64,000 nt of DNA, from positions 67,471,963 through 67,535,962 of the forward strand of contig JALMGJ010000005.1 in NCBI GenBank assembly GCA_023362775.1, in the 5' to 3' direction. The notes beneath the pieces are model-generated. The model did not search any database. It saw nothing but the letters and a program-made list of their open reading frames with translations, and was not told where the DNA came from. Made by a program: the position numbers and the translations under genes. Positions 22,863 to 31,930 of this stretch are shown in pieces (the stretch's first letter is position 1; every line of letters starts with the position of its first letter). The DNA comes from Charina bottae. Its lineage: Eukaryota; Chordata; Lepidosauria; Squamata; Charinaidae.

Positions 22863-23035
22863 GGGGCGTGGTGGCTCTGCAAGTAAGACACCAGGATTGT
22901 TGATTGGAAGATCACAAGTTCGGAGGTTTGAATCCCTAGCCCCATGTGATGGAGTGAGCTCCCGCACTAGCCCCAGGCACTGCACATCTCCCCCTGAAAG
23001 GGGGGACTCTGGGCGGTTAATAATAGGTAAGTGAA
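22863..23035 (+). mobile_element. Sauria-type SINE head joined to a CR1/L2-like tail
   Basis: GGGGCGTGGTGGCTCTGCAA and GGTTTGAATCCCTAGCC are the Sauria SINE pol III head, and GTGATGGAGTGAGCTCCC follows. After about 115 bp it joins GGGGGACTCTGGGCGGTTAA, which resembles the 3' end of CR1/L2 elements (compare 51020-51060). The BovB-related 3' half is absent. Confidence 0.65.
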
Positions 23036-23039
23036 ATTG

Positions 23040-23640
23040 GATTGGTTTAAAATCATGGAAAACCTAGGATCAGCTCATACATCACCTTCAAGTTGTTCAG
23101 GAAACACAGGTTTGCAGGAAACATAGTTTTTGAAACACTGCTAGAGAGTTTGATGTCTGCATAGTGACTTGAATATAGACCTCTCTAGTTTTAATGCATA
23201 ATTCTAAGCAGTAGAGTCACATTGTTAACAGCCTAAAACACATGTTCTCAAGGTGAAGGGATAGCACTAGGCATCCTGATATGGCTTTTTACATCACCTT
23301 AGCTCTTATGCCCCCTTTCATCAGTCCCAAGTTTTACCCTCTGAGTGGCAAGGCCTGAACAGGAAATTTGCTTGCGTTGGCTTGAATGCAAGAACACTCC
23401 TCATGATTACCAACTTATATTGTTCTGTCCCCACTGAACCCTCACACAGTATATGAATTGGGGGCTGAAGGGGGGGTCTCCAAGTAGCAAACAGATTCAC
23501 CTCCAAGACCTGAACTGCCTCAGCCTTCCAGAGGGATCTGTTCTGAACCAAGATGATTCCAAAATGCCAAAAGTGGGTCATGTTATGATGCAAGCTCTAC
23601 CCTTTTGTACATGCATTGCAAGATCACATAAGTACATAAA
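23040..23640. other. Spacer, nothing recognised
   Basis: The - strand ORF at 23321-23593 has no recognisable domain. It may be upstream Penelope-like sequence in inverted orientation, but I cannot support that. Confidence 0.35.
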
Positions 23641-23667
23641 ATGAAGATTTTGTGTTGTACTGTTGCA

Positions 23668-23740
23668 ACTGGATTGCATAAACTACATTGCTTTTCTTCT
23701 CCAAAACACAAGAAAAGCAATGTAGTTTATGCAATCCAGT
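23668..23740. repeat. Perfect 31-bp hairpin
   Basis: The arm at 23668-23698 (starting ACTGGATTGCATAAACTACA) is the exact reverse complement of 23710-23740, with an 11-base loop. The right arm is coding sequence of the Penelope-like GIY-YIG domain, so the left arm is an inverted duplication of it at the truncated 5' end. Confidence 0.95.
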
Positions 23741-24300
23741 GCAGTGAGGAGTGCTCTGAACTCTACATTGGAGAAACCAAACAACTTTTGTACAGGAGGA
23801 TGGCCCAACACAGGAGAAGTAACACCACAGGACCAGAGTCAGCAGTTTATCTTTATCTAAGGAAAAAGGACACTCATTTGAGGACATTAATGTTCACATT
23901 TTAGACAGAGAAGATAGGTGGTTTGAGAGAGGGGTCAAGGAATCCATTTATGCCAACTTGGAAAATCCTTCCTTGAATAGAGGTGGGGGCCTCAGGCACA
24001 ATCTTTCCCCCATCTTCCTCCCTGCTTTGTCTTCTGTGCCTAGGAAGATTAAGACCATTTCACAAGCTCAACAGCAGCATGGTGATCTTAACGATCCCCC
24101 TTTAGATGATAAAAGGACTTAAAATAACATCTCAATATAACCATGACCTAGCCCCAGGTGTAAGGTCACACAGCTACCTAGAAACATATTTAGGATTCCC
24201 TTACCAACTTTGCTCAGACTGAAGAAGCTCCTTGGATAAGGAGCGAAACGTTTCCACTGAGAAAATAGAAATCCAGTTGACATGATTCAAGCTACAGACA
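23700..24300 (+). mobile_element. Penelope-like element, 5'-truncated
   Basis: The open frame reads NVVYAIQCSEECSELYIGET (GIY-YIG core; here Y-IG) followed by QLLYRRMAQHRRS. After a frame break it reads ILDREDRWFERGVKESIYA, NPSLNRGGGLRHNLSP and a stop. This is the C-terminal nuclease of a Penelope-like retroelement, of a different subgroup from the copy at 10130. The RT is absent. The 3' UTR holds a hammerhead-like core. Inverted duplication at the 5' end is typical of how these elements insert. Confidence 0.85.
24219..24250 (+). ncRNA. Hammerhead-ribozyme-like core in Penelope 3' UTR
   Basis: CTGAAGA (24219-24225) is followed by a perfect 7-bp stem GCTCCTT/AAGGAGC (24227-24233 and 24238-24244), loop GGAT, then GAAA (24245-24248) and CGT. 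This is the CUGANGA, stem II, GAAA order of the hammerhead. The self-complementary ACGT after GAAA would allow a dimeric stem III. Hammerhead motifs in Penelope-like elements are established knowledge. Activity of this copy is not. Confidence 0.6.
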
Positions 24301-24720
24301 TCCTTTGACACATTTTTAGAAACATTTTGTAGAGAGCAACCAGGTTGGCAGATACCTGCTTTTGAATGTTACATTTTTTCCTTTAAAAAGATATTCTCCC
24401 TTTCTATAAGAAAACAGTGCTTATTCAATGTTATTTGGCAGTAACAAGCACAGTTTTAATCTTAGAGTAATCACAGAGTGCCGTAAGTTGCCATAGGTTA
24501 AAATGTGAAACTACATATTTAGAGTTATGGGGGGGGGGTTCCTTCTGTTGTTGCTCTAACACATCTGGAATGCAAAACCAGTTGCAAAACATAGAAAAAT
24601 TGGCGGTGTGCTTCACAACTGAAGTAATAACCACATAGAAATTTGACCATCAATACTATGTTCAAAAATTATCCAGCTGCTCCACTACCTGAAAGGGGGA
24701 AAGTTCTTGTTTACAGTATA
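24300..24720. other. Spacer, nothing recognised
   Basis: No gene or named repeat apart from a short G run near 24531. Confidence 0.4.
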
Positions 24721-24730
24721 TTACCTTATC

Positions 24731-25001
24731 AGGCAAATGATATTAAAGGCAAAACTGAAGTACTTTGGCCACATAATGAGAAGACAGGATACCCTGGAGA
24801 AGAAGCTGATGCTAGGGAAAGTGGAAGGCAAAAGGAAGAGGGGCCGACCAAGGGCAAGATGGATGGATGATATTCTGGAGGTGACGGACTCAAACGTGGG
24901 GGAGCTGGGGATGGTGACGGCCGACAGGAAGCTCTGGCGTGGGCTGGTCCATGAAGTCATGAAGAGTCGGAAGCGACTGAACGAATAAACAACAACAACA
25001 G
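24731..25001 (+). mobile_element. BovB/RTE 3' fragment A
   Basis: This is the last part of an RTE ORF (KLKYFGHIMRRQDTLEKKLM, GRPRARWMDD, HEVMKSRKRLNE) up to its stop, followed by the AACAACAACAACA tail. It is 5'-truncated. It contains the exact sequence into which the Tc1 transposon inserted in fragment B, so it serves as an empty-site reference. Confidence 0.85.
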
Positions 25002-25201
25002 GATTATACAAAGACCATCTGATCTGGTCAGAGGATTCCAGAACTGTCTTCTGGTATCATTTGATATGAAGTTCCCTGCTAATTTAGAGCTTTATGAAGA
25101 GATGAAATGCAGAGAGTTAGGCTGTGTCAAGGGAAAGAGTGTTTGTAAGGAATAATGGGATCCATTCCTGAATGTGAAGAGAATTGTGAGTGGAAAGTTA
25201 A

Positions 25202-25694
25202 GGGACTAAATCTCTGGTCTTTTCCCCAAAGTAAATACATTGCAGTTAAACCTCAAAAAAAACAAGATTATGGCAACCAGCTTGATTGATAACTGGCAAA
25301 TAGAGGGAGAAAAAGTGGAGGCAGTGACAGACTTTGTATTTCTAGGCGCAAAGATTACTGCAGACGCTGACTGCAGCCAGGAAATCAGAAGACGTCTACT
25401 TCTTGGGATGAGAGCAATGGCAAATCTTGATAAAATAGTTAAGAGCAGAGACATCACACTGACAACAAAGGTCTGCATAGTTAAAGCAATGGTATTCCCT
25501 GTAGTAACCTATGGCTGCGAGAGCTGGACCATAAGGAAGGCTGAACGAAGGAAGATAGATGCTTTTGAACTGTGGTGTTGGAGGAAAATTCTGAGAGTGC
25601 CTTGGACTGCAAGAAGATCAAACCAGTCCATACTCCAGGAAATCAAGCCAGACTGCTCACTTGAGGGAATGATATTAAAGGCAAAACTGAAGTA
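25202..25694 (+). mobile_element. BovB/RTE 3' fragment B, left part
   Basis: A 151-codon ORF (25240-25695) covers late RT and C-terminal segments (LKKNKIMATS, FVFLGAKITADADCS, TYGCESWTIRKAERR, CWRKILRVPWTARRSNQSIL). It stops being RTE exactly at ACTGAAGTA, where a Tc1 element begins. The remainder continues at 27274. Confidence 0.9.
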
Positions 25695-25951
25695 AGCTGC
25701 TCAAAAAAATAAAGGGAACACTGAAATAAGACATCCTAGATCTGAATGAATGAAATATTCGTATTAGTTACTTTGTTCATTACATAGTTGAATGTGCTGA
25801 CAACAACATCACACAAAAAGCAATGGAAATCAAATGTAAGCAACCCCTGGAGGTCTGGATGTGGAGTTACACTCAAATATTAAAGTGGAAAAGAACACTA
25901 CAGGCTGATCGAACGTTGATGTAATGTCCTTAAAACAAGTCAAAATGAGGC

Positions 25952-26536
25952 TCAGTAGTGTGTGTGGCCTCCACGTGCCTGTATGACCTCCCTACAACGC
26001 CTGGGCATGCTCCTGATGAGGTGGCGGATGGTCTCCTGAGGGATCTCCTCCCACACCTGGACTAAAGCATCCCCCAACTCCTGGACAGTCTGTGGTGCAA
26101 CGTGGCGTTGGTGGATGGAGCAAGACATGATGTCCCAGATGTGCTCAATTGGATTCAGGTCTGGGGAACGGGCGGGCCAGTCCATAGCATCAATGCCTTC
26201 GTCTTGCAGGAACTGCTGGCACACTCCAGCCACATGAGGTCTAGCATTGTCTTGCATTAGGAGAAACCCAGGGCCAACCGCACCAGCATATGGTCTCACA
26301 AGGGGTCTGAGGATCTCATCTCGGTACCTAATGGCACTCAGGCTACCTCTGGCGAGCACATGAAGGGCTGTGCGGCCCCCTAAAGAAATGCCACCCCACA
26401 CCATTACTGACCCACTGCCAAATCGGTCATGCTGGAGGATGTTGCAGGCAGCAGAATGTTCTCCACGGCGTCTCCAGACCCTGTCACGTCTGTCACATGT
26501 GCTCAGTGTGAACCTGCTTTCATCTGTGAAGAGCAC
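25952..26536 (-). pseudogene. Tc1 transposase C-terminal part (DDE catalytic core)
   Basis: A 194-codon ORF with all three catalytic positions: LFTDESRF (first Asp), FLLMQDNARPH (second Asp) and SPDLNPIEHIWD (Glu). It lies in a different frame from the N-terminal ORF because of a one-base loss in the short A-run near 26551-26552 on the + strand, in addition to the upstream stop. The catalytic triad itself is preserved, and decay is limited to these two lesions. Confidence 0.9.
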
Positions 26537-26634
26537 AGGGCGCCAGTGGCGAAGTTGCCAATCTTGTGTTCTCTGGCAAATGCCAAACGTCCTGCACGGT
26601 GTTGCGCTGTAAGCACAACCCCCACCTGTGGATG

Positions 26635-27021
26635 TCAGGCCCTCATACCACCCTCATGGAGTCTGTTTCTGACCGTTTGAGCAGCCACATGCACATTTGT
26701 GGCCCACTGGAGGTCATTTTGCAGGGCTCTGGCAGTGCTCCTCCTGTCCCTCCTTGCACAAAGGCGGAGGTAGCGGTCCTGCTGCTGGGTTGTTGCCCTC
26801 CTACGGCCTCCTCCACGTCTCCTGATGTACTGACCTGTCTCCTGGTAGCGCCTCCATGCTCTGGACACTACGCTGACAGACACAGCAAACCTTCTTGCCA
26901 CAGCTCGCATTGATATGCCATCCTGGATGAGCTGCACTACCTGAGCCACTTGTGTGGGTTGTAGACTCCGTCTCATGCTACCACTAGAGTGGAAGCACCG
27001 CCAGCATTCAAAAGTGACCAA
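26635..27021 (-). pseudogene. Tc1 transposase N-terminal part (DNA-binding domain)
   Basis: A 129-codon ORF with the paired-like helix-turn-helix region of Tc1 transposase: [40 protein letters not shown], a GRGRRR-like basic hook ([12 protein letters not shown]) and a second HTH. It ends at a TGA (minus strand) in a CpG-derivable position, just before the catalytic core. The nonsense codon disables the gene. Confidence 0.9.
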
Positions 27022-27273
27022 ACCATCAGCCAGAAAGCATAGGAACTGAGAAGTGGTCTGTGGTCACCACCTGCAGATCCACTCCTTTATTGGGGCTGTC
27101 TTGCTAACTGCCTATGCTTTCCGCCTGTTGTCTATTCTATGTGCACAACAGCATGTGAAATTGATTGTCAATCAGTGTTGCTACCTAAGTGGACAGTTTG
27201 ATTTCACAGAAGTGTGATTGACTTGGACTTACATTGTGTTGTTTCAGTGTTCCCTTTATTTTTTTGAGCAGTG

Positions 27274-27507
27274 TACTTTGGCCACATAATGAGAAGACAG
27301 GATACCCTGGAGAAGAAGCTGATGCTAGGGAAAGTGGAAGGCAAAAGGAAGAGGGGCCGACCAAGGGCAAGATGGATGGATGGTATTCTGGAGGTGACGG
27401 ACTCAACCATTGGGGAGCTGGGGATGGTGACGGCCGACAGGAAGCTCTGGCGTGGGCTGGTCCATGAAGTCATGAAGAGTCGGAAGCGACTGAACGAATA
27501 AACAAAA
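27274..27507 (+). mobile_element. BovB/RTE 3' fragment B, right part
   Basis: RTE coding sequence resumes at the TA after the Tc1 element (YFGHIMRRQDTLEKK) and runs to HEVMKSRKRLNE and a stop. It is almost identical to fragment A. The tail is shortened (AACAAAAACC). Confidence 0.9.
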
Positions 27508-27895
27508 ACCTTATCAGGCTGCTTTAAAAAGGTATAAAATCATGATTCTGGCCAAGTCCTGTAAAAACTGACAGATTTTGTTCAGGAAGAGGGTTCCCAA
27601 AAAGAGGAGGCAATTAAGTATACAAATGGAGTGGTCCTTGCCCATGCAATGAAGCCACAGGCAGGGCACTTTCAAGGGCAAAACAGTGGCCAGTTTTAAT
27701 GTTTTAAAGCCACGCTGGTGCCAAAATATGGCAGGTCAATATGTGTGATGGCTTATCCTGAGAAGACGGCCAGTGGGGATTCAAGGGCGATTTGGTGCCT
27801 ATCCTAATAAAAAGCATGCAGGGCCTAGAAAATGATGCGGGGTGATTTTTAAAGCTGCCAAAGACTGGCTTTTTGCAGTCTTCATTATTTTAGAT
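27508..27895. other. Spacer upstream of CpG-rich block
   Basis: Nothing gene-like was recognised. Confidence 0.4.
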
Positions 27896-28262
27896 CTGTG
27901 CCTAAAATAAAGCCGAGCGCGGGAGGAAGGGGGATCTGAGGTTACGAGGTGGCATCAGAGGAGGTGTTCCGGGCGAGAGTGTTCGGAGGGGGCGACAGAC
28001 GGTGGGCGTGGCTGGGAAAAGAATCCAAAAGGAGGGGCGGCTGTCTGCGCCTGCTCCCCCTCCTGCTCCCCCTCCCCTTCTGCGCTATTTGCTCCGGGAG
28101 GTGACACCGGGGAATCCCATGCAAAATGCAAAGGCAGCCGAGGGCCCCCAACGTTCCTCCGCGGCCGCAGAAGTTGGCCCTCTCCCTCCGTCCCTGCCTC
28201 CCTCCCTCCCGGAGCCGGCGAGGCGAAAGGAGGCCACCTTCGGGCTTCCCAGCAGCTTGAGG

Positions 28263-28276
28263 GTTGCTATGGCGAC
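28263..28276 (-). promoter_or_regulatory. RFX X-box
   Basis: Read on the - strand, GTCGCCATAGCAAC matches the X-box consensus GTYNCCATRGYAAC at every position. RFX factors use such sites to drive ciliary genes. It lies about 160 bp upstream of a good splice donor on the + strand inside a CpG-rich block. Confidence 0.65.
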
Positions 28277-28299
28277 CCCGGCAGTTGCTTCCTGAGGCT

Positions 28300-28436
28300 T
28301 GTTTGTTGCCTTTTCGTCACGACATAAAGAAAGAAAAGGCGCGCGCCAATAAATGCCGGGGGTGGGAGGCGAGGGAGTGGCAGAGGGGGAGTGGGCCTCC
28401 CCGGCGCAGCTGGCGTCCGTCGCATCACTCCGTGGA
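28300..28436 (+). other. Candidate untranslated first exon
   Basis: CCGTGGA|GTAAGTTG is a near-ideal 5' splice site at 28436/28437. If the X-box and CpG block form the promoter, a noncoding exon would end here and splice to the acceptor at 36720-36721. The start is not determinable from sequence alone. Confidence 0.4.
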
Positions 28437-29029
28437 GTAAGTTGGGAGAAAGGACGAGGGAAGCGACGAGGAGGAGGAGAGGAGGGGACGGGAGGAGGAA
28501 TGGAGGCTCACGGCGGTGGGAGGGTCTGCAAGCGAAGTCTCAGGGCGTCGGGAAAGATATCTTGCTGCTTTATTGTACCTCAACACAAACGCACAGCATA
28601 AACACAAACGTATGCTAAAAACTGAAAGGCAAACGAAAAGAGGGATTACCTTTTTCTTCGGGGTCTGTCTTCGACGCAGTGGGAACTTCATGGGATGGGG
28701 TTGTGTCCATCCTGGGTATAACTTAACTCCCCAGGCAAAAAGAAAAGTGATTTGCCGTACAGAAAATTACAGACTCTCATTTAGCAGCTGCAAAAGAGTA
28801 GGCCAGCATGAGTTCTGCAGAATCGAGCAGAATTGTAGACGGAGCAGAAGGGGGTGTGCCTTGCGGGTGGGGGGGAGAGGGGCTGATGTCCCATCCAGCT
28901 TCGCAGGTGCAGGTGATCTACACAGAATTTCAGGGCCAAGAAAAAGCATGTTGATTGCCAAGGAATTGTGTCTGGCGTGGTGCATATATCCATGCATACT
29001 AGTATATGCGCACACATATATGAATTTTT

Positions 29030-29260
29030 GTTTGTGCCTTCGATTCAGTTTTTGGCTGGTGGCAACTGCCTGAACTAGTCCTTGCAGTTTTCTTGGCAAG
29101 GTTTTTCAGAAGTGGTTTGCCATGGCCTTCCTAGGTGTGAGAGAGAGAGGCTGGCCCAAGGTCACCCAGCTGGCTTTGTGCCTAAGGCAGGACTAGAACT
29201 CATGGTCTCCCAATTTCTAGCCTGATGCCTTAACCACTACAGTACACCAAACTGGCTAAA
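29030..29260 (-). mobile_element. tRNA-derived SINE (squamate type)
   Basis: Same family as 2521-2741. The segment runs from TTTGTGCCTTCGATTCAG to CACCAAACTGGCT, with the B-box-like GAGTTCTAGTCC on the - strand. Confidence 0.85.
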
Positions 29261-29845
29261 TACATATGATAAAATATGAATTACTGATTGTGTAAAAGTT
29301 AAGAGGCCAACAGCAATAGCAAAAAGAGCAACTTTAGAATTGGAGTGTGTTGTGCCTTTTTCCTGATAGTATTCAAATGAACAAAAACATGCTACAATTT
29401 TGGATATCTCACTGATCTTGAAAGTAAGGGATGCTGATGCTGCTTTACAAAGAGTTTATAACTGTTGCCATAATTCCCATATCCTCCTCTGGCTTATGAG
29501 TAGACATTTTCAGAAATGAGGAACCCAGATTGTATGTACCTTTTTGCCCTAGCATCCCTAGATTTAACCCTGAAAACTCTGTAGCATGCCAAAGTGTATA
29601 ATCCAATTAAGTTGGCAATCTCCTACAAAAGTTTCAGATGATGACAGATGCAGGTTTTACAGATCAGTAATATCCTAGGATCTTTCCCTCTCCCCTTTCT
29701 CTTCTTCCTTCATTTTGTTTAACATCCAGCCCTATGAAAAGTTTTAAGAACTCAATTCATAAGCTTATTTATTACGTTGTGACATTTAGATTGGTCCCAA
29801 TAGTTACTGTCATACTATCGAGTTTGAAATACATAAATCCGTGTC
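29260..29845. other. AT-rich spacer
   Basis: No gene or repeat recognised. Confidence 0.4.
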
Positions 29846-29847
29846 TG

Positions 29848-29932
29848 ACTCTAGGGGCCGGTGCTCATCTCCATTTGTTAGCCGAAGAGCCAGCGTTGTC
29901 CGAAGACGCTTCCACGGTCATGTGGCCGGCAT
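29848..29932 (-). mobile_element. Sauria SINE body fragment
   Basis: CGTGTCTGACTCTAGGGGCC, GTTAGCCGAAGAGCCAGCG and CATGTGGCCGGCATG are the antisense of the Sauria SINE body seen at 3830-3930. Head and tail are missing. Confidence 0.8.
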
Positions 29933-30322
29933 GAAGTGCATGAATAAAAATAGGGGGTCAAAATGAATTCTTCTGCCTCTAACCTAGTAGCAGGATATAG
30001 TGAAAGACTTATATCCAGCACTTAGAGACTATAGCCTGAGGTTTTCATACACATCATTGGAAGGAAGATTGTTGAGAATTTATCTTTTATACTCGTAACA
30101 TTCCATTGCTTGTACTGTGAGTGAAACCAGCAAAAGAAACAAATGTAAATTAAGTGACTGAGGTAAGGGATCTTGTTATAGAACATGCATGATAGAAAAG
30201 GATGCTTTGAGTGGGTGGAATTAAGAAAAAATTATGTTTCTATGAAACAAAAAAAGCAATGCTTTGAGAGTTCTGAAGTAGAGACCAACAGAAATAGTTC
30301 TTATATGGGATGGTAAGAAGGC
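29933..30322. other. AT-rich spacer
   Basis: No gene or repeat recognised. Confidence 0.4.
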
Positions 30323-30324
30323 TA

Positions 30325-30553
30325 CAGGTAGTCCTTGTTTAGTGACTGCCTCATACAGTGACTGTTTGCCGTTATGATGGTGATGATAAAGTAACTTTGC
30401 GACCAATCCTCACATTTGTGACCTTCGCAGGTCTGTAAAGCAAAGGAAAGCTGAAGTACGATCATAAGCACAGTCGCAGTTTCACTTAGTGACCACTTTC
30501 TTTAACGATGGAGTTGCCAGTCCCAATTGTGGTCACTAAACAAGGACTAGCTA
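30325..30553. mobile_element. TA-flanked foldback MITE, copy 4 (short form)
   Basis: CAGGTAGTCCTTGTTTAGTG on the left and GTCACTAAACAAGGACTAG on the right form long inverted ends, with TA on both sides. At 229 bp this is the shortest copy. It lacks the internal minisatellite. Confidence 0.85.
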
Positions 30554-30734
30554 TACACCATAAAAGATTAAGTTAGAAAGGAAAAACTGTTGTTGCTTTA
30601 AAAAATGAAGAGTTCTGTCAAATTCCAATGGAGTTCTTTTCTATTGAAGTTTGGGCCTGAAACTGGAACTAAATTTGTGACTGTCAGTCTCAGTTTGGGG
30701 ACTTCTGTTGGGAAAACAATTATTATTTTGATTG

Positions 30735-31240
30735 TGAGCCATCAAGTTGTTCTCGACTCTTAGCAACCATATTGGTAGATTTTCTCCATGGTCTTTCAGG
30801 TCTTCCAATGGTGGCCCCATCACCACTGTATCTGAGTCCATCTACCTTGCTGCTTGTCATCTGCTCTTTCCTCCCACTTTTCCCAGCATTAGAGCCTTCT
30901 CCAGAGAGCTAGGTCTTTGCATAATGTGCCTGAAGTAGGATAATTTGAGCCTGGTCATTTGTTCCTCAAAGGAGAACTCTGGGTTAATTTCTTAGATGAC
31001 CATTTGTTTATTTTCTTGGCTGTCCATGGTATTCACAGAGGCTTTTCTAACACCAAAGTTCAAAAGCGTCAATACTCTTCCTATCCTGTTTCTTCAGTCC
31101 AACTTTCGCTTCCATAGAGTGTCACAGAATACTATGGTTTGCATGATTCTGATCTGTGTAGGTATAGAATCACGGCATTTGAATAACCTTTCCAAACCAA
31201 TAGGAGCAGTTTAACTTTGGTTTTCCTAGATCTCAATAGC
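30735..31240 (-). mobile_element. Older RTE-type LINE, 3' fragment
   Basis: The + strand contains the antisense of an RTE C-terminus and 3' UTR (TGTGAGCCATCAAGTTGTTC, CTAGGTCTTTGCATAATGTG, CTTGGCTGTCCATGGTATTC). It is collinear with 53145-53639 in the same orientation. Multiple stops show age. Confidence 0.7.
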
Positions 31241-31930
31241 TTCTAATTCCATCAACTGTTCTGGGAAAATTGTCCATTTTTTAAAATTTTTTTTTAATAT
31301 TTTTAGATTTTATTTACATTCAACATAAACATTACACAACACAAAACAACAACTACATTTGTATATACATAATTTCATTTTCAATTCAAAGCAATACTTA
31401 ATATCTAACATGTTTGATATAACATAATTTCAATCTATCATTTTCCTTCTATTTCCATTCTCTTTCTTTCTTACTCTATACTTTTCTAACAACTTTCTTC
31501 TTTCTTATCCTTCTCCCTCTTACCTCACTTTCTAACATTCTCATTCTCTCTCTAGTATCTTATTCGCCTTATCTTTTTCCCTTTTAATGAGATCCTCTTC
31601 CATCCTACTTTCCAACTTACCACCTAAATCCGTCCCTTTTACTTTTTTTTATTCAGAAATGTCTATTTCTAACTCTATAACTATTTTCCTTTACTTTCCT
31701 TATATTATATTACTATTTTATTAAGTGCTTATCTCTATTTGATTTAAACTTATACAACTTTACCATACAATACATACATCCATACAATTCTTTAAAATAC
31801 TTCCGGCTTTCTTAACAAAGAATATAAATGTAAATATTTAATTTACATTTTCCCTCTTTCTTCTTATATCTTATTATATTTCCCCCCCCTCCTCTATGTT
31901 TATGATTCTATTTGTATAACTTATTGGTCC

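Larger units (their letters stand above)
25695..27273 (-). mobile_element. Tc1-like DNA transposon
   Basis: This 1579-bp element is inserted at a TA dinucleotide (25693-25694 and 27274-27275) inside an RTE fragment. The terminal inverted repeats share a perfect stretch of about 30 bp, starting CTGCTCAAAAAAATAAAGGG. The outermost three bases differ: AGC on the left, and CAC (read inward) on the right. It encodes one transposase on the - strand in two pieces. The same TIR type is, from memory, common in Tc1 elements of fishes and amphibians, so horizontal transfer is plausible. Confidence 0.95.
27900..28560. promoter_or_regulatory. CpG-island promoter candidate for the LRRC27-like gene
   Basis: GC- and CpG-rich DNA without repeat hallmarks sits in otherwise AT-rich surroundings. 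It contains GCGCGCGCCAATAAATG (a CCAAT box at 28346-28350), a perfect X-box (28263-28276) and a strong + strand splice donor at 28436/28437. The LRRC27-like coding exon starts 8.3 kb downstream and lacks an upstream promoter-like region of its own. From memory, human LRRC27 is head-to-head with STK32C, so a divergent - strand promoter is possible. No exon for that gene was recognised. Confidence 0.6.

Noticed and set aside
25202..27507. RT-like ORFs as host genes
   Set aside because: All reverse-transcriptase and transposase ORFs in the window sit within elements having tails, TIRs or target-site duplications.
27900..28560. First exon of STK32C on the - strand
   Set aside because: I recall a head-to-head arrangement with LRRC27 in human, but no - strand frame here shows a recognisable STK32C N-terminus or donor that I could support.
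28516..29073. 185-codon ORF spanning the CpG block edge
   Set aside because: It runs into a SINE and shows no domain. Open frames are common in GC-rich DNA.
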